Of a stretch of DNA of 11,641 bases, positions 1 to 6,132 are shown in pieces. This stretch comes from Planctomycetota bacterium. Lineage in GTDB: Bacteria > Planctomycetota > UBA1135 > UBA2386. The translations under genes were made by a program, and so were the position numbers. How positions within the stretch are numbered: position 1 is the first letter of the stretch; each line of letters starts with the position of its first letter. The notes below the pieces were generated by a model. That model was not told the origin of the DNA, did not search any database, and saw nothing but the letters and a program-made list of their open reading frames with translations. The stretch spans positions 1 to 11,641 of the forward strand of contig CANGSN010000056.1 in assembly GCA_947455805.1 (NCBI GenBank). The letters run 5' to 3'.

Positions 1-2
1 CC

Positions 3-338
3 AAGGCACTGAACAAGCTGTGGGCACGCCGCGGCAGCGTGTTCGCGGATCGCTACCACGACCACATCCTGAAGTCGCCGCGCGAGGTGCGGAACGCGCT
101 GCGCTACCTGTTCGGCAACGGCAGGAAGCACGCGACCGAAGGTCGCGAGGTCCACGTGGCCCAGGCCGTCGACACGTTCACGTCGGCGCCGTGGTTCGAC
201 GGCTTCCGCGAACGGATCACCGTGCTCGGCATCGAGGCCGTCGTGCGGCCGGTGGCGGATGCGCGCACGTGGCTGCTGACCTCGGGCTGGCTGCGGCACG
301 GGCGGCTGAGCGTGCACGAAGTGCCGAGAACGGGCTGA
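3..338 (+). CDS. Y1/IS200-like (REP-associated type) transposase-domain protein, C-terminal part
   Basis: This is the 3' end of a gene cut by the left window edge; the frame is open from base 3 and stops at TGA 336-338. The visible protein, about 111 residues, begins KALNKLWARRGSVFADRYHD and continues with HILKSPREVRNALRYLFGN, then a tail with ARTWLL and GW-RHG. The 'R-G-VF-DRYH-HIL-P-EVR-AL-Y' block is characteristic of the C-terminal part of Y1_Tnp (IS200-like) proteins of the REP-associated tyrosine transposase kind. The HUH catalytic motif would lie upstream, outside the window, so activity cannot be judged. An internal GTG at 39 lies inside the conserved block and is not a plausible start. 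Such proteins are usually single-copy chromosomal genes, some of which act on REP palindromes. A long palindrome lies 46 bp downstream. Family call is fairly sure; function is not. Confidence 0.75.
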   Translation, partial: KALNKLWARRGSVFADRYHDHILKSPREVRNALRYLFGNGRKHATEGREVHVAQAVDTFTSAPWFDGFRERITVLGIEAVVRPVADARTWLLTSGWLRHGRLSVHEVPRTG

Positions 339-383
339 CCGCACCGGAACGGCGCCAGCAGGCGCGTGCGCGACCGACCCGAA

Positions 384-416
384 CGCGCCTGCGGCCGGCT
401 GCCGGCCGCAGGCGCG
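384..416. terminator. Perfect 15-bp stem-loop between convergent genes (terminator or REP-like)
   Basis: Bases 384-398 (CGCGCCTGCGGCCGG) are the exact reverse complement of 402-416, with a 3-base loop CTG. It sits in the 82-bp gap between the transposase-like gene (+) and the response regulator (-), five bases past the regulator's stop codon. It could act as a two-way transcription terminator. No T-run follows on either strand, so it is not a textbook intrinsic terminator. The 9-mer GCAGGCGCG occurs at 358-366 and again at 408-416, so 359-366 can also pair with 384-391 as an alternative fold. Confidence 0.6.
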
Positions 417-420
417 GCCG

Positions 421-1086
421 TCAGACGTTCAGCAGGCCTTCGCGGATCGCGAGGCGGGCGAGCTCCGCCGCCGAGTGGCAGTCGAGCTTGCGCTGCAGGT
501 TCTCGCGGTGCTTCTTGACCGTGCCGAGCGACAGACCCAGCAGGGCGGCCACTTCCTTGTTGGCCTTGCCGAGCGCCAGCAGCTGGAACACCTCGCGCTC
601 GCGCGGCGTCAGCACCGACAGCGAACCGGTGTCGGTCGGCGTCGGCGCCTCACCGCGCACGGCGCGCGCCATGATGCCGTTGGCGACCTTCGGCGACAGG
701 TAGGAGTCGCCGCGACGGATCGACTCGATCGCCAGCGACAGCTCCTCGGGCTCGCTGTCCTTCGACAGGTAGCCGTCGGCGCCCGCTTGCAGCGCCTGCT
801 GGACGAACTTCATGCCTTCGTGCTGCGAGGCCATCAGCACGCGCGTCTGCGGCGACGCCTTCTTCAGCGGGCCGACCGCGTCGATGCCGGACATGCCGGC
901 CATGGTGATGTCGAGGATGGCGACGTCGGGCTTCAGCCTGCCGGCGAGCTCCACACCCGCGCGCGCGTCAGGAGCGTCGCCGACGACGCGGAAGTGCGGG
1001 ATTCGCTCCAACAGCGACTTGAAGGCCGCGCGGACGATCGCCTGGTCGTCGATCAGCAGGATCGAGATCGCTTGTTTGTCGGTCAT
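421..1086 (-). CDS. NarL/FixJ-type response regulator, REC + LuxR HTH
   Basis: This 221-residue cytoplasmic two-component regulator should bind DNA once phosphorylated. The receiver domain (about 7-125) has acidic residues D13/D14, phospho-acceptor D59 in the VAILDITM strand, S87 and K109. A LuxR/GerE helix-turn-helix follows at about 158-215, with LTPREREV and a recognition helix around LGLSLGTVKKH. The start is set at ATG 1086, which overlaps the upstream kinase's TGA in an ATGA junction, implying translational coupling. Reading frame extends to 1149, but those extra residues fall inside the kinase and ahead of the receiver fold. Length is standard for NarL-family regulators. The adjacent kinase is its likely partner. 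The nearby cbb3 operon is a reasonable but unproven target, by analogy with FixJ, which also has a LuxR-type HTH. Confidence 0.9.
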   Translation of the reverse strand: MTDKQAISILLIDDQAIVRAAFKSLLERIPHFRVVGDAPDARAGVELAGRLKPDVAILDITMAGMSGIDAVGPLKKASPQTRVLMASQHEGMKFVQQALQAGADGYLSKDSEPEELSLAIESIRRGDSYLSPKVANGIMARAVRGEAPTPTDTGSLSVLTPREREVFQLLALGKANKEVAALLGLSLGTVKKHRENLQRKLDCHSAAELARLAIREGLLNV

Positions 1087-2180
1087 TGGATTGCTCTGGA
1101 AGGCCTGGCGCCCTGGGTCAGGGACTGTGGCAACGACACGTGGAAGCACGCGCCGTCCCCGGGCCGGGAGACCAGTTCGATCGCACCGCCATGGGACTCG
1201 ACCACCTTACGGCAGAAGGCGAGGCCGATGCCCGTGCCATAGTCCTTCGAACTGCGGAACGGCTTGAAGATTTCTTCGCGCAAGTTCGGAGGCACACCGG
1301 GCCCATCGTCGGCGACGTCCACGGCGAGGCCGTCACCGGCGCGCTCGACGCGCAGTTCGACGTGGCCTTTGCCGCCGCAGGCCTCGGCGGCGTTGCGCAG
1401 CAGGTTGGTCAGCACTTCGCCGACCAGCTGCGGGTCGAAGTGGGCACGCAGGCCCGCGTCGCAGTGCACGTCGACCGACATGCCGGCGAACGACGGCAGC
1501 ACCGAGACCTCGCGCACGACGCGCTGCACCAGCTCGGCGACGACGACGTCCTGGCGGTTGGGCTTCAGCGGCTTCGCGAACGACAAGGTCTGGCCCAGCA
1601 TGCGCTCGATGCGGTTCAGGTTGCCGACGAACTCCTCGATCAGCACGCGATCCTCGACGCCGAGCTTCTCGCCGACGGCGCGCAGCGCGTGGCGCAGGCT
1701 GGTGATCGGCGTGCGGATCTCGTGCGTCAGCACCGAGGCCGACTCGCCGAGGGCGGCCAGGTTCTTCAGCAGCTGCATCTCCATCTGGCGCGCCTGATCG
1801 CGCTCGCGCAGCAGCTGCACGTGCCGCAGGCCGCGCGACACCGCCTCCAGCAGCTTGTCCTTGGTGACCGGCTTGCTGATGTAGTCGAACGCGCCGCGGC
1901 GCACCGCCTCCGACGCCGTCTGCAGGTTGGGTTCGCCGGTGATCAGGATCACCGGCTCCTGGCACTGCCGCGCCTCCACCACTTCGCGCAGCACCTTCAT
2001 GCCGTCGAAGTCGGGCATGACGATGTCGGTGATCAGGACCTCGAAGCGCCCCGGCCGCAGGTGCTGCTCCACGGCCTGGAAGTTCGGGCCGCGCAGGACC
2101 TCGTGGCCCTGCTGTTCGAGGAAGCGCGCGAGCGTCTGCAGCAGACGCGCCTCGTCGTCGATCAGGACGATGCGGGCCAT
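1083..2180 (-). CDS. REC-histidine kinase with no other sensor domain
   Basis: The 365-residue cytoplasmic protein starts with a receiver domain (about 1-118): acidic D8/D9, phospho-acceptor D52 in LITDIVMPDFDG, T81 and K103. A short helical linker (120-140) leads to a HisKA domain with H-box histidine H153 in THEIRTPITSLRH. The HATPase_c domain follows, with N-box N263, G1 DDGPG (291-295) and G2 GTGIGL (315-320), so all catalytic elements are present. There is no PAS, GAF, HAMP or transmembrane segment; the only visible input is phosphorylation of its own receiver. It is the first gene of an operon with the LuxR-type regulator and overlaps it by 4 bp. It may therefore relay a signal from another kinase, perhaps the divergent FixL-like protein, to the regulator. 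Domain calls are firm; the partnership is inferred. Confidence 0.9.
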   Translation of the reverse strand: MARIVLIDDEARLLQTLARFLEQQGHEVLRGPNFQAVEQHLRPGRFEVLITDIVMPDFDGMKVLREVVEARQCQEPVILITGEPNLQTASEAVRRGAFDYISKPVTKDKLLEAVSRGLRHVQLLRERDQARQMEMQLLKNLAALGESASVLTHEIRTPITSLRHALRAVGEKLGVEDRVLIEEFVGNLNRIERMLGQTLSFAKPLKPNRQDVVVAELVQRVVREVSVLPSFAGMSVDVHCDAGLRAHFDPQLVGEVLTNLLRNAAEACGGKGHVELRVERAGDGLAVDVADDGPGVPPNLREEIFKPFRSSKDYGTGIGLAFCRKVVESHGGAIELVSRPGDGACFHVSLPQSLTQGARPSRAIQ

Positions 2181-2359
2181 GAGCGGCGACCTGTGGGAGC
2201 GAGGGCGAGAATCACGGGGGAGATTGTGGCAGCCACCGGACGGACGGCTCGTTCAGCCGGAGTTCGTAGGCCTTACCGACCTTTGCCGTAGACGACTTCG
2301 CCGCCGGGGCGTTAAGGAAGACCCCCCCCCCCGAGAGAACCCAGGGTCGCTCGCTCGTC
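2181..2359. promoter_or_regulatory. Divergent intergenic region between the two kinase genes
   Basis: These 179 bp separate the divergent starts at 2180 (-) and 2360 (+), so promoters for both transcripts should lie here. No convincing -35/-10 pair, FNR-type box (TTGAT-N4-ATCAA) or sigma-54 site was seen by eye. Visible features are a short GGCT-N5-AGCC dyad (2246-2258) and an 11-C homopolymer (2322-2332), 27 bases before the kinase ATG. Neither start has a strong Shine-Dalgarno sequence. Confidence 0.5.
2322..2332. repeat. Homopolymeric tract of 11 C
   Basis: Eleven uninterrupted C lie just upstream of the FixL-like kinase start. The frame through the tract is open back to a TAG at 2267-2269, but contains no ATG, GTG or TTG start, so the tract is most likely in the promoter or leader rather than in coding sequence. 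Confidence 0.9.
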
Positions 2360-3646
2360 ATGCGCCACCTCCTCATCGCCTGGACGCTCACGGTCATCAG
2401 CTGGGTCGCCGCCCTGGCTGTCGACCCGCTCAGTCCCTGGCACCTGCCCGCGCACACGTTCGCTGGCGCGATGACGGGCGCGACCCTGCTGCGCCCGTGG
2501 CGACACCGCACGACGCGCCGCACCCTGCAGGCCAGCGTCAGCGACGCCGAACGCGAGCGCGCCGAGGCCCAGGCCACCGCCGCCAGCCACGCCGCGCGCT
2601 GGCAGGCGATCGTAGACACCGCGACCGAGGGCATCGTCACCATCGACGCCCAGGGGCGCATCGAGACGTTCAACGGCGCCGCCGAGCGCATGTTCGGCTA
2701 CACGCTCGACGAGGTGATCGGCCGCAACGTCAGCCTGCTGATGCCGGCCCCCTACCAGCAGGAACACGACGGCTACCTGCATCGCTACCTGACGACCGGC
2801 GAGCGGCGCATCATCGGCATCGGGCGCGAGGTGGTCGGCCTGCACAAGGACGGCAGCCAGTTCCCGATCGACCTGTCGGTCGGCGAGGGCCAGAACGACG
2901 GCCGCCGGTTCTTCACCGCGGTGATCCGCGACATCAGCGATCGCAAGGACATGCAGACCAAGCTGGCGCAGGCCGAACGCCTTGCCGCCGTCGGCGAGCT
3001 CGCGGCCGGCGTCGCGCACGAGATCAACAACCCGATCAACACCGTCATCAACTGCGCGCAGCTGATCCAGGACGGCGACGACACCGCGTCGAACTGCCAG
3101 GTGATCATCGAAGAAGGCAAGCGCATCGCCGACATCGTCGGCGACCTGCTGCAGTTCGCGCGCGACGACCGCGACTCGCCACAGCCGACGTCGATCTCGG
3201 AGGTCGTGCAGCGCACGCTGCGCTTGCTCGGCGAGAACTGGAAGCGCCACGGCCTGCGCCTGCAGGTCGAGGTCGCCGATGACGTGCCGCAGGTGCTGGC
3301 GCGACCGCAGCGGCTGCAGCAGGTCCTGTTGAACCTGCTGATCAACGCCAAGGACGCGCTGATGTCGGTCGAGCGCGACGTGCGCTCGGTGCGGCTGAGC
3401 GCCCGGGCCGAGCGCGGCGGCGTGACGACGACGGTGCGCGACAACGGACCGGGCCTGCCAGAGCAACTCGGACTGCGCGTGTTCGAACCGTTCGTGACGA
3501 CGAAGCGCGCGCGTGGCGGCACCGGGCTCGGCCTGTCGATCAGCAAGAGCATCGTCGATGGCTACGGCGGCACCATCGAGGTCGAGAGCACGCCAGGCCA
3601 GGGCACGGCGTTCCACGTCTGGCTGCCGATGGCGCCGCACGAGTGA
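2360..3646 (+). CDS. FixL-like haem-PAS sensor histidine kinase
   Basis: This 428-residue protein probably senses oxygen through haem. The N-terminus has a hydrophobic segment (about 4-21) and a weaker second one (about 31-45), then a charged helical linker. The PAS domain (about 80-195) closely follows the FixL pattern. Aligned by eye to Bradyrhizobium FixL, H136 matches proximal haem ligand His200, R142 matches Arg206, R156 matches Arg220, I151 and I154 match Ile215 and Ile218, and L172 matches Leu236; V174 replaces Ile238. The kinase core has H-box H220 in AHEINNPIN, N-box N329, G1 DNGPG (361-365) and G2 GGTGLGL (386-392). There is no C-terminal receiver. It is divergent from the REC-kinase operon and convergent with the cbb3 operon. 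The start is the first ATG after an in-frame stop; its ribosome site is weak. Kinase identity is certain; haem binding is inferred from conserved residues. Confidence 0.9.
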   Translation: MRHLLIAWTLTVISWVAALAVDPLSPWHLPAHTFAGAMTGATLLRPWRHRTTRRTLQASVSDAERERAEAQATAASHAARWQAIVDTATEGIVTIDAQGRIETFNGAAERMFGYTLDEVIGRNVSLLMPAPYQQEHDGYLHRYLTTGERRIIGIGREVVGLHKDGSQFPIDLSVGEGQNDGRRFFTAVIRDISDRKDMQTKLAQAERLAAVGELAAGVAHEINNPINTVINCAQLIQDGDDTASNCQVIIEEGKRIADIVGDLLQFARDDRDSPQPTSISEVVQRTLRLLGENWKRHGLRLQVEVADDVPQVLARPQRLQQVLLNLLINAKDALMSVERDVRSVRLSARAERGGVTTTVRDNGPGLPEQLGLRVFEPFVTTKRARGGTGLGLSISKSIVDGYGGTIEVESTPGQGTAFHVWLPMAPHE

Positions 3647-3672
3647 CGGGGCCGGCGGGCTGCCCGAATGGG

Positions 3673-3697
3673 CGCCGCAGCGGGGCCCGATGCGGCG
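3673..3697. terminator. Stem-loop 1 in convergent gap
   Basis: CGCCGCA (3673-3679) and TGCGGCG (3691-3697) form a perfect 7-bp stem around an 11-base loop, 26 bases after the kinase stop. No T-run follows. It may help end the kinase transcript. Confidence 0.4.
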
Positions 3698-3710
3698 ACC
3701 TCGCGGTTGT

Positions 3711-3731
3711 GGACCCCGCGTTGCGGCGTCC
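3711..3731. terminator. Stem-loop 2 in convergent gap
   Basis: Bases 3711-3719 pair with 3723-3731: four pairs (GGAC/GTCC), one C-C mismatch, four pairs (CCGC/GCGG), loop GTT. This compact hairpin could work on either strand. Confidence 0.4.
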
Positions 3732-3746
3732 TGGAGAGACGCTGGA

Positions 3747-3771
3747 CCAGGTCGCCCAGCGGGCGAACTGG
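3747..3771. terminator. Stem-loop 3, directly after ccoG stop
   Basis: Bases 3747-3757 pair with 3761-3771: CCAG/CTGG, one G-A mismatch, then six pairs including CGCCC/GGGCG, loop AGC. It begins one base beyond the ccoG stop codon (3773-3775), so it is the best candidate for the end of the cbb3 operon transcript, though without a U-tract. Confidence 0.5.
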
Positions 3772-3772
3772 T

Positions 3773-5290
3773 TCAGTGCCGGATCGAGGTCGGGCCCAGC
3801 AGCGGCGCCGTGGCCACGCGCACCAGGTCCTCACCCTCCGGCTCGTCGCAGGTCACCGTGACCTCGACGCGCAGGCCGGCCTTGAACTCGGCCTTCGGCA
3901 CGAACGCGTGCACGACGAATCGCCGGTCCTCGAGCGACTGCAGCTCCAGTTCGCTGGCCCCGATCACGACCTCGATGTTCGGTGCGCTGGAGGCGCGCAG
4001 CGTGAACTTGCGCGCCGACGGCCGCTTGTTGATCAGCTGCAGCTCGAACGAGTTGTGCACGCGCTCGCCCTCGAGCGAGTAGGCCGAGCCGCGCGCGCGC
4101 GCCAGGGACGCTTCGAACGGCCGCTGCCGCGTCAGGGCGAAGGCGAAGGCGCCGATGCCGGCGAACATCAGCACGACGTAGAGGAACACACGGCCGCGCA
4201 CGAAGCGCCGTGCCCCGGTCTCGAAGCCGCGCAGGCTGTCGTAGCGCACGAGGCCCTGCGGCCGCCCGAGCTTCGCCATGACGTCGTCGCAGGCGTCGAT
4301 GCAGTTGGCGCAGCCGACGCACTCGAGCTGCGTGCCGTTGCGGATGTCGATGCCGGTCGGGCACACGGCGACGCAACGGTAGCAGTCGACGCAATCGCCG
4401 CTGCCCTGCTTGCCGGCCGGTCCGCGCGGCTCGCCGCGCTTGTGGTCGTAGCCGACGAGGATCGTGTCGGGGTCGTAGAGCGCGCCCTGCAAGCGGCCGT
4501 ACGGGCAGACGACGATGCACAGCTGCTCGCGGAACCAGGTGAAGTTGACGAACAGGATGCCGGTCGCGACCAGCATGAACGTGAACGCCGTCGGGTGCTT
4601 GCTCGGCGACGACGTCACCGCCTCGACCAGCACTTCGACCGGCATGAAGTAGCCGAGGAAGCTGTGGGTGATGACGGCCGAGATGACGGCGAACACCGCC
4701 AGCTTCAGGCCGCGGCGCACGGCCTTCTGCGCGAACGGCGCCTTGTCGAGCTTCGCGCGCGCGGCAGCGGGCCCTTCGATCCAGCGCTCGATGCGGCGGA
4801 ACACGCCCTCGAGGAACACGGTCTGCGGGCACGCGTAGCCGCACCACATGCGGCCGAACAGCGCGGCGACGACGAACAGCGTGAAGCCGAGGCCGGTGAC
4901 GAAGAAGAACGCGAACCAGAAGTCCTGGGCGTTGAACGTGTGCCCGAACAGGTAGAAGTGCCGCGACTGGATGTCGATCAGCAGCGCCGGGTGCCCGCCG
5001 ACGCGCAGCCACGGCATCACCAGGTAGATCGCGATCAGCACGAAGAAGAAGACGTGCTTGCGACGCTGGAAGCGGCCGGAGACGTCGGCCGGGTGGATCG
5101 CGTTGCGCGAGCCGTCCGGGTTGATGCTGAACAGCGTGTCGACGTCCGGGCGGCGCACGACCTGCTTGCCCTTCTGCACGACGGGCTTGCTCGGGGTCGC
5201 AGCGCCGACGCCTGCGCCACCGCCGGGCCGGTAAACGCCGCCGGGGCCAGTGGCCCCGGTCGGCTGCGCGTGGGGGTCATCCTGGCTCAT
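3773..5290 (-). CDS. ccoG: CcoG/FixG-type cbb3 assembly protein, copper reductase
   Basis: This 505-residue membrane iron-sulphur protein belongs to the CcoG (FixG/RdxA) family, which is implicated in reducing Cu(II) for cbb3 oxidase assembly. After a Gly/Pro-rich N-terminus (1-45) it has membrane segments at about 80-95, 127-146, 197-216 and 236-252, and another at about 367-386. Paired cysteine motifs are C150-x3-C154-P (WCGYACPQ) and C258-x3-C262-P. A double [4Fe-4S] ferredoxin domain follows: C300/C303/C306/C310 and C324/C327/C330/C334. The C-terminal 110 residues match the periplasmic Ig-like FixG_C domain. The ATG at 5290 is preceded by AGGAG with good spacing. It is the last gene of the operon, 44 bp after ccoP. 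Length and motifs are normal. No ccoH/fixH follows it. Confidence 0.95.
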   Translation of the reverse strand: MSQDDPHAQPTGATGPGGVYRPGGGAGVGAATPSKPVVQKGKQVVRRPDVDTLFSINPDGSRNAIHPADVSGRFQRRKHVFFFVLIAIYLVMPWLRVGGHPALLIDIQSRHFYLFGHTFNAQDFWFAFFFVTGLGFTLFVVAALFGRMWCGYACPQTVFLEGVFRRIERWIEGPAAARAKLDKAPFAQKAVRRGLKLAVFAVISAVITHSFLGYFMPVEVLVEAVTSSPSKHPTAFTFMLVATGILFVNFTWFREQLCIVVCPYGRLQGALYDPDTILVGYDHKRGEPRGPAGKQGSGDCVDCYRCVAVCPTGIDIRNGTQLECVGCANCIDACDDVMAKLGRPQGLVRYDSLRGFETGARRFVRGRVFLYVVLMFAGIGAFAFALTRQRPFEASLARARGSAYSLEGERVHNSFELQLINKRPSARKFTLRASSAPNIEVVIGASELELQSLEDRRFVVHAFVPKAEFKAGLRVEVTVTCDEPEGEDLVRVATAPLLGPTSIRH

Positions 5291-5334
5291 GGGCTCCTGA
5301 ATGCGCGGGACGGTGCGTCATTTCGTTCCCTGGC

Positions 5335-5943
5335 TCAAGGTTCCTTGACCGCGTAGGTCTCCGGAGCCTTGCCACCTGGAACATTCGTATTCTTGACTGA
5401 CAAGACGAATGCCGTGGTCTTGAGCACGAAGTCGGCTCCGAACATCTCCCAGGACTGCATGCCGCCCATCGACTTGCGCTGCGGATCGGGCATCACGCGG
5501 CCCTTCAGGATCGTCGTGTAGACGTCCATCGGCTTGCTGCCGTAGATCCAGTGGTCGTCGGTCAGGTTCGGCCCGATCGCCGGCGTCTTCATCGCCGTCG
5601 TGCCGTTGGCCGCGGGGCCGTGGCACAAGGCGCACTTGCTGGCGTCCTCGAAGAGCTTCTTGCCCTCGGCGACGAAGCTGGGCTCCTTCGAGAGCTTCAG
5701 CAGCATCTCTTCGGTGATCGGATTGTTGGCCGCCTGCGCCGCCATGCGCTCCGACGCGACCTTCTGCTCGATGGCGTAGGCCTCGATCGGCTGATCACCG
5801 GTGCCGACGGTGTGATGGAAGAGCCAGTAGCCGACCGAGAAGATGCAAGCGAGGTAGAAGGTCCACAGCCACCAGTTCGGCAGGCGATTGTCGAACTCCT
5901 CGATGCCGTCGTAGCTGTGTCCACGGATTGGATCGGCGCTCAT
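5335..5943 (-). CDS. ccoP: cbb3 oxidase subunit III, single-haem CcoP
   Basis: CcoP passes electrons to the CcoO haem and the CcoN active site. The 202-residue protein has the FixP_N signature at 10-45 (YDGIEEFDNRLPNWW followed by one membrane helix, about 24-42). One periplasmic cytochrome c domain follows, with haem motif C104-A-L-C107-H108. The conserved GPNLTDDHW block is at 124-132, and the likely axial methionine is M162 in GMQSW. Typical proteobacterial CcoP is near 300 residues with two haem c domains; here only one is present and the protein ends normally after it. The start ATG overlaps the ccoQ stop (ATGA), and a GGGGAG ribosome site lies upstream within ccoQ. Nothing indicates a frameshift, so the mono-haem form looks native. 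Confidence 0.93.
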   Translation of the reverse strand: MSADPIRGHSYDGIEEFDNRLPNWWLWTFYLACIFSVGYWLFHHTVGTGDQPIEAYAIEQKVASERMAAQAANNPITEEMLLKLSKEPSFVAEGKKLFEDASKCALCHGPAANGTTAMKTPAIGPNLTDDHWIYGSKPMDVYTTILKGRVMPDPQRKSMGGMQSWEMFGADFVLKTTAFVLSVKNTNVPGGKAPETYAVKEP

Positions 5944-6131
5944 GACAAGTTGCTCCCCTTGATGTCGTCTTGCAGTGGCAGGTCGGCCATGCGCCGGTAC
6001 TCGGGCGCGCGCGCCTTCTGGCTCGTGCGCACGAGGACGGCGAGGAACATGGCGAGGAAGATGCCCATCGCGACGAGGGGCAACGCGTAGAGCCCGGCGC
6101 TGCCGAGGCTGTTCAGGAACTCGCGGAGCAT
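5940..6131 (-). CDS. ccoQ: cbb3 oxidase CcoQ-like small membrane subunit
   Basis: This 63-residue protein has one membrane helix (about 15-35) followed by a polar tail with KARAPEYRRMADLPLQDD. Size, topology and position between ccoO and ccoP fit CcoQ (FixQ), which stabilises the core complex in some bacteria. Sequence conservation in this family is low, so context carries much of the call. ATG 6131 lies one base after the ccoNO stop. A perfect AAGGAGG ribosome site (6140-6146 on the complement), 8 bases upstream, supports the start. It overlaps ccoP by 4 bp. Confidence 0.85.
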   Translation of the reverse strand: MLREFLNSLGSAGLYALPLVAMGIFLAMFLAVLVRTSQKARAPEYRRMADLPLQDDIKGSNLS

Positions 6132-6132
6132 G

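Noticed and set aside
1087..1149. Longer response regulator starting at 1149
   Set aside because: The extra residues fall within the kinase coding region; the ATGA overlap at 1083-1086 and the receiver fold support ATG 1086.
1086..2291. 401-codon + strand open frame opposite the REC-kinase
   Set aside because: No domain, and the complementary frame has complete receiver and kinase motifs.
2438..2443. TGGCAC resembling a sigma-54 -24 element
   Set aside because: It lies inside the kinase coding region and no TTGC follows at the required spacing.
3668..5356. 562-codon + strand open frame opposite ccoG
   Set aside because: Composition artefact; the true gene with 12 motif cysteines lies on the minus strand.
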